The notes: generated from the letters alone by a model not told the origin. A DNA stretch of 64,000 nucleotides from Sphaerisporangium krabiense (GCF_014200435.1 NZ_JACHBR010000001.1:2480001-2544000); one strand, 5' to 3'. Counted from the stretch's first letter, positions 50,687 to 59,858 are shown. Numbers and translations are program-made.

Positions 50687-52573
50687 ATGAGTGACGACAG
50701 GGTAGAGATCGCCGATGAAGGCTTTGCTCACGCTGTCCTCGCGAGCGCGGCGAACGCCGTCGTGGCCCTCGACCGTGATCTCAACGTCCTGATGTGGAAC
50801 CCCGCCGCGGAGCGCCTGTTCGGCTTCGCCGCGGCCGACGTCACCGGGCGCAGGGTGCCGCTGGTGCCGGACGAGCTGACGGCCGAGCACCACGCCGTCC
50901 TGGAGCGCGTCCGCACCGGCGGCCCGGTGTCGCTGCGCACCAAGCGCCGCCACCGCGACGGCTCGCTGGTGGACGTCGGCGTCGACATGAGCGCGCTCCG
51001 CTCCGAGAGCGGCGCGCTGCTGGGATACGTCAGCGTCTACCACCTGATCGCCGACGACGCGGACGCGCGCGATCGGGGAGCGCGCCGGGCGCGGCTGGTC
51101 CGCAGGCTCACCGACGTCGTCGCCGACATCAACGCCGAGCTGGAGCTGCCGGCCGTCCTGGACCGCATCGCTGCGAGCCTCACCGAGCTCACCGGGGCGG
51201 ACGCCGGCGGCTTCGTGCTGATCGAGGACGAGCGCCTGCGCCTGGTCAGCGCGCACGGGCTGCCGGGCAGGCTCAAGGGCGCCACCGCCGACCTGCGCAG
51301 CAGCCTGGTCGGCAAGCTGCTGCGCACGGGCAAGACCGTCCTGCTGGAGACCAACGACCGCACCGCCCTCGACGAGCTGATCTGGTCGGAGCTGCCCGGC
51401 CTGCACACCATCGCGCTCGGTGTCGCCGCCGTGGGCGGACGGCCGTACGGGGCGTTGTACGCGCTGTTCGCCGAGGGGACGGCCGGGCACATCGAGCTGG
51501 AACTGCTCGAACTGCTCGCCGGGCACGCCGGCATCGCCCTCGGCAACGCGATGGCCTACCAGGACGCCGTACGGCAGCGCGCCCACGAGCGCGCCGTCGT
51601 GGACGCGAGCGCCGACGGCATCGCGGTGCTCGACGACCTCGGCCTCGTCCGGCAGTGGAACCCGGCCGCCGAGGAGCTGACCGGCGTGCGCGCCCGCGAC
51701 GTGATCGGCGGGCGCCCGCCGTTCCCGCTGCCCGCGCCGGGGCAGAAGCTGACCACCCAGCTCGCCACCGGACGCTGGCTGGACGTGGTCAGCGCGGAGA
51801 TCGTCGAGACCGGCGAGATCGTCGTGGACTTCCGCGACGTCACCCGCGCCAAGGAGCTGGAGGAGGCCAAGGATCTCTTCCTGGCCACCACCAGCCACGA
51901 GCTGCGCACGCCGATCACCGTGGTGCAGGGGTTCGCCCACACCCTGGACGCCCGCTGGGACAAGTTGTCGGACGCCGAACGCCGCTCGGCCGTGCGGACG
52001 ATCGCCGAACGGTCGCGGGCGCTCGGCCAGCTCATGGACCACCTGCTGCTCGGCGCCCGCGCCGGTGCCGAGGAGCTGAAGGTGCGTGTGGAGAGCTTCG
52101 ACCTCGGCGAACGGGCGCGGGCGGCCACGCTGGGGCTGCCGGTGCTCTCCGACCGGCACCGCGTGGAGGTCGAGATCCCCGCCGACCTGCCGTGGGTGGA
52201 CGGCGACGCGCTGGCCACCGACATCCTGCTCGGGCAGTTGCTGGAGAACGCGTTCAAGTACTCGCCGGACGGCGGGCTGATCCGGGTGGTCGCCTGGCGG
52301 GAGACCGACCTCGTCGTCCTGGTCGTGGACGACGAGGGGGTGGGCATCCCGCCGGACGACCGCGAGCGGGTGTTCGAGCGGTTCGTCCAGGCCGACAGCG
52401 GGGACCGGCGCCGGTTCGGCGGCGTCGGCCTCGGGCTCTACATCGCCAGGAGCCTGGCGCGGGCCCAGGGCGGCGAACTGACCGCGCATTCCCGCCTTGG
52501 TGGAGGGACCCGAATGAGATTCGTCCTACGTACCGCTCCCGCCTATATCGGATCCGACACACCGAACCGGTAA
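50687..52573 (+). CDS. PAS-GAF-PAS sensor histidine kinase
   Basis: A 628-residue soluble kinase from ATG 50687. The first PAS domain (residues 15-120) has VVALDRDLNVLMWNPAAERL. A GAF domain follows (about 150-290, with VLDRIAASLTELTGADAGGF), then a second PAS (about 305-395, GIAVLDDLGLVRQWNPAAEE). The HisKA motif is FLATTSHELRTPITV and the ATPase has the N box LLENAFKYSPDGG and G boxes VDDEGVGIPPDD and GVGLGLYIARSL. No membrane helix is present. No response regulator is adjacent; the next gene is an RsbW-like ATPase. Confidence 0.93.
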   Translation: MSDDRVEIADEGFAHAVLASAANAVVALDRDLNVLMWNPAAERLFGFAAADVTGRRVPLVPDELTAEHHAVLERVRTGGPVSLRTKRRHRDGSLVDVGVDMSALRSESGALLGYVSVYHLIADDADARDRGARRARLVRRLTDVVADINAELELPAVLDRIAASLTELTGADAGGFVLIEDERLRLVSAHGLPGRLKGATADLRSSLVGKLLRTGKTVLLETNDRTALDELIWSELPGLHTIALGVAAVGGRPYGALYALFAEGTAGHIELELLELLAGHAGIALGNAMAYQDAVRQRAHERAVVDASADGIAVLDDLGLVRQWNPAAEELTGVRARDVIGGRPPFPLPAPGQKLTTQLATGRWLDVVSAEIVETGEIVVDFRDVTRAKELEEAKDLFLATTSHELRTPITVVQGFAHTLDARWDKLSDAERRSAVRTIAERSRALGQLMDHLLLGARAGAEELKVRVESFDLGERARAATLGLPVLSDRHRVEVEIPADLPWVDGDALATDILLGQLLENAFKYSPDGGLIRVVAWRETDLVVLVVDDEGVGIPPDDRERVFERFVQADSGDRRRFGGVGLGLYIARSLARAQGGELTAHSRLGGGTRMRFVLRTAPAYIGSDTPNR

Positions 52574-52725
52574 CGGGCCGGTCACGGATGAACGTGTGTA
52601 ATGCCGTTTCTGCACAAGCAATGATCGCCATGCGGTTTCCCCAAGCTTCGATCGGGGCATTTCGGTCGTACTGGGATGTGTTTTCCTCAGGGGGAAATGC
52701 AGGAGAACGGGGAAGTGAGGGCGTC

Positions 52726-53160
52726 GTGCTGTTGCCGTATGCGCCGACCAGCGTCGCCGTCGCACGCCAGTGTCTCAGCGCCGATCTCGAGGAGTGCGGG
52801 GTGTTCGCCACCGCCATAGAGGACGCCGTCCTCGTGGTGAGCGAACTGCTGAGCAATGCGCTCCGTCACGCCCATCCCCTCCCGTCCGGCCAGATCAAGG
52901 CCACATGGGACTGGGCGGACGACCACCTCGAGGTCACGGTGAGTGACGGAGGGGCGACCACGGAGCCGCGCGCGGCGCGGCCGGCGCTCTCCTCGCTCGG
53001 CGGGCGCGGGCTCGGCATCGTCGAGTTCCTCGCGGAGCGCTGGGGCGTGCGCCACGACGAAGAGATGACCACTGTTTGGGCGGTTCTCCACGCTCCAGTG
53101 GGAGTCCTTAATTCACAAGTGAGAACGCCCGAAATAGGGGCACTACACGAGTGCGGCTAG
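52726..53160 (+). CDS. RsbW-like anti-sigma regulatory ATPase (HATPase_c_2)
   Basis: A 144-residue ATP-binding protein. It has [20 protein letters not shown], the N-box [13 protein letters not shown] and the G box [16 protein letters not shown]. Proteins of this kind bind sigma factors or anti-anti-sigma factors, or act as kinases of STAS proteins. The start GTG 52726 is chosen for the GAGGG site just before; a longer in-frame start exists at 52588, and an out-of-frame ATG at 52697 also reads toward it. The 3' end overlaps the arginine deiminase gene tail to tail by 18 bp. Confidence 0.85.
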   Translation: MLLPYAPTSVAVARQCLSADLEECGVFATAIEDAVLVVSELLSNALRHAHPLPSGQIKATWDWADDHLEVTVSDGGATTEPRAARPALSSLGGRGLGIVEFLAERWGVRHDEEMTTVWAVLHAPVGVLNSQVRTPEIGALHECG

Positions 53161-54342
53161 CCGTTCTCTGCTGATAGGGCAGGACATACAGCGCGGACCG
53201 CCCCGGCCGCTGCCGAGTTCGCTCCCGGCAATTCGGATCACTCGCACACCGGCGGCCTCAAGACGGGCGTTCGTCTCCACATTGCGCTCGTAGGCGACCG
53301 CCACGCGCGGCGCGAGGGCGAGCGTGTTGTTCCCGTCGTCCCACTGCTCCCGCTCCGCCGTCACCGGGTCCAGCCCGGTGTCGATCACCTTGACCCGCTC
53401 GACCCCCATCGCCTGCGCCGCCGCCTCCAGGAACGGGCGCGGCTCGAAGACCCGGAGCTCCCCGTCCCCCATCGACGTGATCGTGTACGCCTGCAGCGAG
53501 TACGCGACCGGCGGGTACATGACCACCGTGTCCACGTCCACCATCGTGCAGATCGTGTCGAGGTGCATCGTGGCCCGCTGCTGGGCGATCGGCACGGCCA
53601 GCACGGTGTGCGCGAGACCCGCCGCGAAGACCCTGCGGCACAGCCGCTCCACCCCGGCCGGCGTCGTGCGCTCCCCGGTGCCCACCGCGATCACGCCCGG
53701 CCCCATCAGCAGCACGTCGCCGCCCTCCACGTGTTCGAGCCACGGCTCGTACAGGTGCTCGGTGCCGGCGAAGCGCGGGTGGTGGGTGTAGATCAGGCGG
53801 GTGAGGTTGCTCTCACGCGCACGGGCGGGCATGGCGAGGCTGGTCACGGCCACCTTGTCGCCGATCCACACGCTGGAGTCGCGGGTGAACAGCAGGTTGG
53901 GCAGCGGGTCGATCACGAAGTCGTGCCGGTCGAGCAGGCCGTACACCAGGCCCCTGCCGGTCTTCAGCTCCTCGTGGGCGATGCCGGCGATCAGAGCGTG
54001 GGCGAGCCTCTCGGGGTCCAGGTCGGCGAGGTACTGCCGGGTCAGGGCGGCGAGGGTGTCCCCGAGCTGCCGCTCCTGGAGCACGGCGGGAATGATCTCC
54101 TCCCGCGCGGACTCGTACTCCAGGGTGTCCTGCAGCAGCTCGGCGACGTAGAGCACTTCGACGCCGTGCGTGCGCAGCGCCTCGGCGAACGCGTCGTGCT
54201 CCTCCTGGGCCCGGCCCACCCAGGGGATGGAGTCGAAGAGCAGCTTGTCGTTGTTGCGAGGGGTCAGCCGCTTGAGCTCGGCGCCGGGGCGGTGCAGGAG
54301 CACCGTCGCCAGGCGTCCGACCTCGCTGTCGGCACCGTTCAT
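53143..54342 (-). CDS. arcA: Arginine deiminase
   Basis: A 399-residue enzyme from ATG 54342 ([19 protein letters not shown]). Active-site features are [13 protein letters not shown], the [10 protein letters not shown] segment with catalytic His/Asp, EGGDVL and the late [11 protein letters not shown] with the nucleophilic cysteine. It hydrolyses arginine to citrulline and ammonia. No ornithine carbamoyltransferase or carbamate kinase gene is next to it, so it is not in a classic arc operon. The end overlaps the RsbW-like gene by 18 bp. Confidence 0.93.
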   Translation of the reverse strand: MNGADSEVGRLATVLLHRPGAELKRLTPRNNDKLLFDSIPWVGRAQEEHDAFAEALRTHGVEVLYVAELLQDTLEYESAREEIIPAVLQERQLGDTLAALTRQYLADLDPERLAHALIAGIAHEELKTGRGLVYGLLDRHDFVIDPLPNLLFTRDSSVWIGDKVAVTSLAMPARARESNLTRLIYTHHPRFAGTEHLYEPWLEHVEGGDVLLMGPGVIAVGTGERTTPAGVERLCRRVFAAGLAHTVLAVPIAQQRATMHLDTICTMVDVDTVVMYPPVAYSLQAYTITSMGDGELRVFEPRPFLEAAAQAMGVERVKVIDTGLDPVTAEREQWDDGNNTLALAPRVAVAYERNVETNARLEAAGVRVIRIAGSELGSGRGGPRCMSCPISRERLAALV

Positions 54343-54426
54343 CGCCCTGCCCCCGTTCCTCGGCTCGCCGGAGCGCTCACGCCATCCAACCGTAACGGCG
54401 GACAAGACCGGCGAACGCGCGGGGCG

Positions 54427-55101
54427 TCAGGCCGGTTTCGGGTACAGGATCGCGCGCTCCGCCGCGGTCCACGCCGTGCTCACCACCAGGTACAGACCCG
54501 CCGCCAAGGGCAGGAAGGCGGCGAACAGCACGGTGCCGAACGGCATGAACCGCAGGGCCCGCGGCCGTACGTCGCCCATGCGCCGCGACGTCACGTAGGC
54601 GAGCACCGTGAGCAGGGCGAACAGCCCCAGGAAGACCAGCGCGGGCGGGCCGAAGAGGCCGCCGCCCGCGACCGCCGCGGCGAAGTGGTCGCCCAGCGGC
54701 ACGCCGAGGGCGCTCTGGGCGAGCAGCAGGTTCGGGTGCCCGGCGATCGTGGCGGACACGAACACGCGGTAGATCACCATGACGAACGGGGTCTGCGCCA
54801 GCGCCGGGCCGATTCCCGCGAACATGGACGTGCCCTCGGCCGCGTACAGCTTCCTGGTCTCAAGGATCATGCGCTCGGGGTCGCGCGCGTACCGCTGCCG
54901 CAGCGCCTCGACCTTCGGCGCCACCCGCAGGCGGGCCTTGTGCGCCTTCGCCTGCCGGATGCTCAGCGGCAGCAGGAGCAGGCGGACGGCGAGGGTGACC
55001 AGGATGATCGCGAACGCCGCTCCGGTGAGGGAGCCGAGGGCGTCGATGAGGCGGTAGGCGGCGTCGAGGACGGCATCGAAAAGTGTGGATATACCGGACA
55101 T
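54427..55101 (-). CDS. YidC/Oxa1/Alb3 family membrane insertase paralogue
   Basis: A 224-residue membrane protein from ATG 55101 (SGISTLFDAVLDAAYRLIDA). YidC features are the first helix with AFAIILVTLAVRLLLLPLSI, the RQAKAHKARLRVAPKVEALR cytoplasmic loop, TPFVMVIYRVF and three later helices. It lacks a large N-terminal periplasmic domain and a basic C-tail, and at 224 residues is much shorter than the main YidC (usually over 300). It is thus a second copy, often linked in actinobacteria with small membrane proteins like those immediately upstream here. Confidence 0.88.
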   Translation of the reverse strand: MSGISTLFDAVLDAAYRLIDALGSLTGAAFAIILVTLAVRLLLLPLSIRQAKAHKARLRVAPKVEALRQRYARDPERMILETRKLYAAEGTSMFAGIGPALAQTPFVMVIYRVFVSATIAGHPNLLLAQSALGVPLGDHFAAAVAGGGLFGPPALVFLGLFALLTVLAYVTSRRMGDVRPRALRFMPFGTVLFAAFLPLAAGLYLVVSTAWTAAERAILYPKPA

Positions 55102-55188
55102 GAGGTGGCGAAGCCCTTCGTCTGTGTGGTCATGAAGACGACGAAAGCGCACGTCGTCGCCCCGTACGGCGTGAGGCGTACGGGGAGA

Positions 55189-55458
55189 TCAGACGAGCGC
55201 GGGACCTGCCGATGGTGCTCTGGGCCTCGGACGGCCGGGAGCGGCCGGATGGCGCAGCCGGACGAACACGGCGTGCGCGGCGCGGGGGCGGCCACGGCCG
55301 CCGATCGTGACGGCCGGGACGTGGGCCGGCCGCCCGAGGGCCCAGGCGAGGACGAGAAGCGTGACTCCCACGAGACCGACGGCCGTGAGCGCCGCCGGGC
55401 CTGTCTGCCCGGCGAGAAGCTGCGCGACCAGCGCGACGGTGGTGTGGAAGGCGCTCAT
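55189..55458 (-). CDS. DUF6412-like small membrane protein
   Basis: An 89-residue protein with one to two hydrophobic segments (TTVALVAQLLAGQTGPAALT and VGLVGVTLLVLAWALG) and an Arg/Pro-rich tail. It resembles DUF6412, which occurs next to short YidC paralogues in actinobacteria. It lies between the 55-residue membrane protein and the YidC gene on the same strand. Function is unknown; a link to YidC is suggested by position. Confidence 0.7.
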   Translation of the reverse strand: MSAFHTTVALVAQLLAGQTGPAALTAVGLVGVTLLVLAWALGRPAHVPAVTIGGRGRPRAAHAVFVRLRHPAAPGRPRPRAPSAGPALV

Positions 55459-55459
55459 G

Positions 55460-55627
55460 TCACCTGGAGAGCTTGCTCACCAGAGTGATGACCACGAAGA
55501 CCGCGACGCCGATGAGGCCGACGACCAGAAGGATCTTGAAAATCCCGAAGATGGTCGGGATGAGGAGCCCGAACACTACGTAGAGTGCGAGCAGGACTCC
55601 GAGAATGGTAAGCACGATGCGGGCCAT
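55460..55627 (-). CDS. 55-residue small membrane protein
   Basis: The protein (ARIVLTILGVLLALYVVFGL) is nearly all hydrophobic, with two membrane helices and a short SKLSR end. It starts at ATG 55627; a longer frame to 55678 lacks a ribosome site. It stops 2 bp before the start of the DUF6412-like gene, so the two are translationally coupled. Function is unknown. Confidence 0.7.
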   Translation of the reverse strand: MARIVLTILGVLLALYVVFGLLIPTIFGIFKILLVVGLIGVAVFVVITLVSKLSR

Positions 55628-55902
55628 ATCCAGAAGGTACGTCCCACGGGGCGCGGCTGCGAGCGAATACCCGATCATTGCCGGAAGTCGTGACCTTTCC
55701 CCCTGATCTCCCCCGGCGTCCCCTCCGCGACGCCGCGAGTCCTGGTGGAGGCGACCTTACGAAGTGGTGACGCCTCGCGTGGACGGAGCCGGTCCGGCCC
55801 TACCGTGGGAGCCGGGCCGCCGCGGCCGACCGGTCGCCGTAAACCCCGATAAAGGCGATAAGTTCTGACAAATCGGGTGGCAGGGAGAAGGGAACGAGGC
55901 GC

Positions 55903-56610
55903 ATGGCACACCGTTCCCGCATCCTCGTGGTCGACGACGACCCGACCGTCGCCGAGGTCGTCGTCAAGTACCTCGAACGCGACGGCCACGCCGTCGAGAG
56001 CGTCGGCGACGGCGCCGAGGCGCTGCGCAGGGCCCTGGCCAACCCGCCCGACCTGCTGGTCCTCGACCTGATGCTCCCCGGCATGGACGGCCTGCAGGTC
56101 TGCAAGAAGCTCAGGGAACGCTGGCCGGTCCCGGTGATCATGCTCACCGCGCTCGGCGAGGAGATCGACCGCGTCGTCGGCCTGGAGACCGGGGCCGACG
56201 ACTACGTCACCAAGCCCTTCAGCCCGCGCGAGCTGGCGCTGCGCGTCCAGTCCGTCCTGCGCCGCGCCCGCGGCACCCTGGTCGCCGGCGGCACCGGCGT
56301 CCTGCGCGACCTCGACCTGACCGTGGACGTGGGCGCCCACGAGGTGCGGCTGCGCGGCGAGGAGATCACGCTCACCGCCCGCGAGTTCGACCTGCTCGCC
56401 CACCTCATGCGCAACCCCCGGCAGGCGTTCAGCCGGGCCGCCCTGCTCGACCAGGTGTGGGGATGGTCCTTCGGCGACACCTCCACCGTCACCGTCCACG
56501 TCCGCCGGCTCCGCGAGAAGATCGAGGCCGACCCGACCACGCCACGCAGGATCGTCACGGTCTGGGGGGTCGGATACCGCTACGAGCCCCTCGACGGCAC
56601 ACCCCGGTGA
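55903..56610 (+). CDS. OmpR/PhoB-type response regulator
   Basis: A 235-residue regulator: receiver domain with D11-D13 acidic cluster and phosphoacceptor D55 (LLVLDLMLPGMDG), Lys in YVTKPFSPREL, then the winged-helix effector with LTAREFDLLAHLMRNPRQAF and VTVHVRRLREKIEADP. Its stop overlaps the kinase GTG (GTGA), so the two form one operon. AAGGGA precedes the ATG. Targets are unknown. Confidence 0.95.
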   Translation: MAHRSRILVVDDDPTVAEVVVKYLERDGHAVESVGDGAEALRRALANPPDLLVLDLMLPGMDGLQVCKKLRERWPVPVIMLTALGEEIDRVVGLETGADDYVTKPFSPRELALRVQSVLRRARGTLVAGGTGVLRDLDLTVDVGAHEVRLRGEEITLTAREFDLLAHLMRNPRQAFSRAALLDQVWGWSFGDTSTVTVHVRRLREKIEADPTTPRRIVTVWGVGYRYEPLDGTPR

Positions 56611-57746
56611 TCCTCCAGATCGTCGCCGTCACCGGCGGCCTCGGGCTGGTCATCGCCGCGCTCGGCCTGGCGCTGCTGTGGGTCCTGCGCGGGCGCTCCA
56701 TCGGCATCACCCTCGCCGTCGTCGCGGTCGTGACCGTCGCCGCCACGCTCGCCGGGGTCGTCGCCATCACCATCGAGATGGTCATCGACGGCCACCCCAA
56801 GGACGTCGTCCTCACCGTCGTCGCCATCGCCGGGCTCGTCGGGCTCGGCGTCGCGCTGGTCGTGGCCCGGCGGCTGGTCGCCGTCAGCCGCGGGCTCGTC
56901 GCCGCCGTGGAGGCCGTCTCCCCGTCCCGGGACTTCGTCCCGCCCCCCGGCAGGCTCCCCGCGGAGCTCCAGACCATCTCCGAGGCCCTGGACCAGGCCT
57001 ACCGGCGCCTGCGCGAGGGCCGTGAGCGGGAAAGGGCCCTGGAGGGCGCACGGCGCGAGCTCGTCGCCTGGGTCAGCCACGACCTGCGCACCCCGCTCGC
57101 CGGCATGCGCGCCATGGTCGAGGCCCTGGAGGACGGCGTCGTGCGCGACCCGCGCACCGTCAGCCGCTACCACGAGCAGATCCGGCTGGAGGTCGACCGC
57201 CTGTCCCACATGGTGGACGATCTGTTCGAGCTCTCCCGCATCCACGCCGGCGCCCTGCGGCTCGCCCCGCGGCGCGTCGGCCTCGGCGACCTCGTGGCCG
57301 ACGTGCTCGCCGGCGTGGAGGCCCTGGCCGGCGCCAGGAAGGTGCGCCTGGCCGCGGAGGCGGGCCCGGCGCTCCCGATCCGCGCCGACGCCGAGGAACT
57401 CGGCCGCGCGCTGCGCAACCTGGTCGTCAACGCGATCCGGCACACCCCCGAGGACGGCACCGTGGTCGTCCGTGCCGTGGCCGACGACGAGGTGGTACGC
57501 CTGTCGGTCGCCGACTGCTGCGGCGGGATCCCCGAGGCCGACCTACCACGCGTCTTCGACGTGGCCTTCCGAGGGGAGACCGCGAGGTCCCCTGGCCGCG
57601 ATCGGGGTGCGGGGCTCGGCCTGGCCATCGCGCGCGGCATCGTCGAGGCGCACGAAGGCGCCATCGCGGTCGTCAACGAGGGGCCGGGATGCCGCTTCGA
57701 GATCAGCCTGCCCCTCTCCGGCGGCCCGCTCGCCGGGCCCGTCTGA
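56607..57746 (+). CDS. Sensor histidine kinase partner of the OmpR-type regulator
   Basis: A 379-residue membrane kinase from GTG 56607. Three helices fill residues 1-90. A HAMP-like segment follows, then HisKA with H158 (LVAWVSHDLRTPLAGM). The ATPase has LRNLVVNAIRHTPEDG, VADCCGGIPEADL and GAGLGLAIARGIVEAH. The extracytoplasmic loop is only a few residues, suggesting it senses the membrane or an internal cue. The 3' end overlaps an antisense hypothetical gene by about 200 bp. Confidence 0.93.
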   Translation: MILQIVAVTGGLGLVIAALGLALLWVLRGRSIGITLAVVAVVTVAATLAGVVAITIEMVIDGHPKDVVLTVVAIAGLVGLGVALVVARRLVAVSRGLVAAVEAVSPSRDFVPPPGRLPAELQTISEALDQAYRRLREGRERERALEGARRELVAWVSHDLRTPLAGMRAMVEALEDGVVRDPRTVSRYHEQIRLEVDRLSHMVDDLFELSRIHAGALRLAPRRVGLGDLVADVLAGVEALAGARKVRLAAEAGPALPIRADAEELGRALRNLVVNAIRHTPEDGTVVVRAVADDEVVRLSVADCCGGIPEADLPRVFDVAFRGETARSPGRDRGAGLGLAIARGIVEAHEGAIAVVNEGPGCRFEISLPLSGGPLAGPV

Positions 57747-58175
57747 CGGCGGCGCGGGGCACGCCCGCTCCCGGGCCGTCCCGCCGGAGGGCTCGTGCGC
57801 GGGAAGCGCCGCCAGGGCCTCCGACATCGCGCGGAACGTCGGGCAGGGCCAGCGCCACATGCAACTCCTGCACCGCAGGATCGGATGGGCGGCGTCGCTG
57901 GTGATGCCGCCCGCGTCGCGCGGCTGGTGCAGGTCGAGCAGCCGCAGGCCGAGCTCGGAGAAGCACAGCAACTCGGTGCGCGCCTCGGTGAGCATGTCCA
58001 GGTCGTGGACGGAGAGGCGTGTCTTGATGGGGACGTAGCCGTCCTTGTTGACCAGCGGCCGGAGCGGCAGCGCCGCGTCCCCCCAGGCCCGTGCCCGCTC
58101 GGTGCGGGAGAGGATGCCTTCCAGGCGTACGCGCATGCTCTGGCGTTGCGGATCCTCGGAGATCTCACTGTTCAT
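57543..58175 (-). CDS. Conserved hypothetical protein with CRSCMWRWPC motif
   Basis: The frame gives 210 residues from ATG 58175 (NSEISEDPQRQSMRVRLEGI). Residues 1-120 look conserved, with VNKDGYVPIKTRLSVHDLDM, FSELGLRLLDLHQPRDAGGI and the cysteine-bearing RCRSCMWRWPCPTFRAM. I know no function. The last 70-90 residues are acidic/Pro-rich, unlike the rest, and lie antisense to the sensor kinase, so the true product may have been shorter or its end is a chance extension. No membrane segment. Confidence 0.6.
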   Translation of the reverse strand: MNSEISEDPQRQSMRVRLEGILSRTERARAWGDAALPLRPLVNKDGYVPIKTRLSVHDLDMLTEARTELLCFSELGLRLLDLHQPRDAGGITSDAAHPILRCRSCMWRWPCPTFRAMSEALAALPAHEPSGGTARERACPAPPSDGPGERAAGEGQADLEAASRPLVDDRDGAFVRLDDAARDGQAEPRTPIAARGPRGLPSEGHVEDAW

Positions 58176-58405
58176 TGGCGATGTCGGGCCCGTCGAACTC
58201 TCCGCCCGCCCCTCCTCCGTGACGTGACGACCGGACGCGGAGGTTCCGGGCCTCCCCCTCTTCCGGCCGAGCCGGTGTCGCATAGCGTCAAGCTTTGCGT
58301 ACTCAGCGTTTCCGTGCGGCGGAAACGGGGAACAAAGGGCGGACGACTCTTCGGGTATGGCGGTAGAACGTGACCCGGAGCCGATGCGGCGCTAGTGTGC
58401 CCGCT

Positions 58406-58756
58406 GTGGAGCTCAAGGTCTCGACTCGATCACATGCCGGACACGCCATCCTGACGGTTGTCGGCGAAATCGACCTATATACGGCGCCGCGCCTGCAGGC
58501 GGAGTTCACCCGCCTGCTGGAGACCGGCCCCGATCTGGTCGTCATAGACATGTCCGGCGTGGAGTTCTGCGACTCGACGGGCATGAACGTCCTGCTGTCC
58601 GCGCTCAAGCGCATGCGCGAGCGCGGCGGCGCCCTGGAGGTCGCCTCGCCGCGCCCCGCGGTCCGGAAGATCCTCCAGGTCACGGGGCTCGACTCGGTGT
58701 TCACCGTGCACGACACGATTCCCGCCGAGTTGCTGCCCGCCGAGCATCCCGGCTAG
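58406..58756 (+). CDS. STAS-domain anti-anti-sigma factor
   Basis: A 116-residue STAS protein from GTG 58406 (ELKVSTRSHAGHAILTVVGE). The regulatory serine is in VEFCDSTGMNVLLSALKRM, a Ser-Thr pair as in SpoIIAA/RsbV. It should bind an RsbW-type kinase when unphosphorylated. An RsbW-like ATPase is encoded 5.2 kb to the left, but a direct partnership is unproven because actinobacteria carry many of both. It lies 41 bp before the GT2 gene. Confidence 0.92.
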   Translation: MELKVSTRSHAGHAILTVVGEIDLYTAPRLQAEFTRLLETGPDLVVIDMSGVEFCDSTGMNVLLSALKRMRERGGALEVASPRPAVRKILQVTGLDSVFTVHDTIPAELLPAEHPG

Positions 58757-58797
58757 CGTCGTCCGGTCGCCACAGGCAGCGAACCGGACGAGGAACG

Positions 58798-59751
58798 ATG
58801 AGCGACCCATCCGTACGGCCCGACACCGCGGTCATCATCCCCGCCAAGGATGAGGCCGACCGCATCGCCGCGACGGTCACCGCCGCGCTCGCCATACCCG
58901 GGGTCGATCTCGTCGTGGTCGTGGACGACGGCTCGTTCGACGCCACCGGCAGGGTCGCCAAGGCCGCCGGCGCCCGCGTCGTGCGCCACAGCCGCAACCG
59001 CGGCAAGGCCGCCGCCATGGAAACCGGCGCCGAGGCCGTCCGTCTCCTGGACAACGACCCTCCCCGCCCCGCCCGGAGAGCCGCCTCCGGCGAGAGCGAC
59101 CAGTCGGGTCCCGCCCCGGAGTCCGTCCTCCGCGGCGGCGACCAGACCACCCCTGGCTCAGGGGCCGTACCCGGTGAGGCCGTCGTCGCGGGCGGCGAGC
59201 CGGACGCCGTCGTGGGGTCTGCCTCCGGCGAGGCCGCCACCTCCTCGGACGCTCGGAAGGCCGCGGGACGACCGCCCCGGCACCTGCTCTTCCTCGACGC
59301 CGATCTCGGTGACACGGCCCGTGCCGCGGCCCCGCTGATCGAACCCGTCCGTGCCGGCGTCGCGGACATGACCATCGCCACGTTCGTCACCCGCGTCAAG
59401 CTCGGCGGCCACGGCATGGTCGTCCGCCTCGCCCGCGAGGGGATCCGGCGCGCCTGCGGCTGGGAGGCCACCCAGCCGCTCAACGGCCAGCGCTGCCTCA
59501 CCAGGGCCGCCTTCGAGGCCGCGCGCCCGCTGGCGTACGGCTTCGGCGTCGAGACCGGGCTCACCATCGACCTCATCCGCAAGGGTTTCCGCGTCCAGGA
59601 GGTCGGGGTCGACATGGCCCACCGCGCCACCGGCACCGACTGGCGCGCCCAGTTCCACCGAGCCCGCCAACTCCGCGACGTGGCCCTGGCCCTGACGACC
59701 CGCGACCCCCTCATAACCCCCCTGAAACCCCCACGCCGTCACGCCGGCTGA
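58798..59751 (+). CDS. Glycosyltransferase family 2 with low-complexity insert
   Basis: A 317-residue GT2 enzyme: nucleotide-sugar site TAVIIPAKDEADRIAATV and VVVVDDGSFDATGRVAK (DDG), then RNRGKAAAMETGAEAVR. The acceptor-side DxD-like motif is LLFLDADLGDTARAA. Between them residues about 84-160 are an insert rich in Gly, Ala, Ser, Pro and Glu (containing GESDQSGPAP, PGEAVVAGGEP and SGEAATSSD) that the family lacks. The C-terminal part has YGFGVETGLTIDLIRKGFRV. It may make polyprenyl-phosphate sugars or a related product. It precedes the mannosyltransferase gene by about 110 bp. Confidence 0.88.
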   Translation: MSDPSVRPDTAVIIPAKDEADRIAATVTAALAIPGVDLVVVVDDGSFDATGRVAKAAGARVVRHSRNRGKAAAMETGAEAVRLLDNDPPRPARRAASGESDQSGPAPESVLRGGDQTTPGSGAVPGEAVVAGGEPDAVVGSASGEAATSSDARKAAGRPPRHLLFLDADLGDTARAAAPLIEPVRAGVADMTIATFVTRVKLGGHGMVVRLAREGIRRACGWEATQPLNGQRCLTRAAFEAARPLAYGFGVETGLTIDLIRKGFRVQEVGVDMAHRATGTDWRAQFHRARQLRDVALALTTRDPLITPLKPPRRHAG

Positions 59752-59858
59752 TCTCACCTTGTCGCTGCGGCCGTGACCCGGGGGTTCGCGCTGCCTCATG
59801 TCCCTTCCGGTGTGTGGGGGTGGCGTGGGTGGGGGTCGGGGTGTGCTGGAATCGAGCC

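Noticed and set aside
50630-52489. 619-residue minus-strand frame opposite the PAS-GAF kinase
   Set aside because: Shadow of a clear histidine kinase; no recognisable domains.
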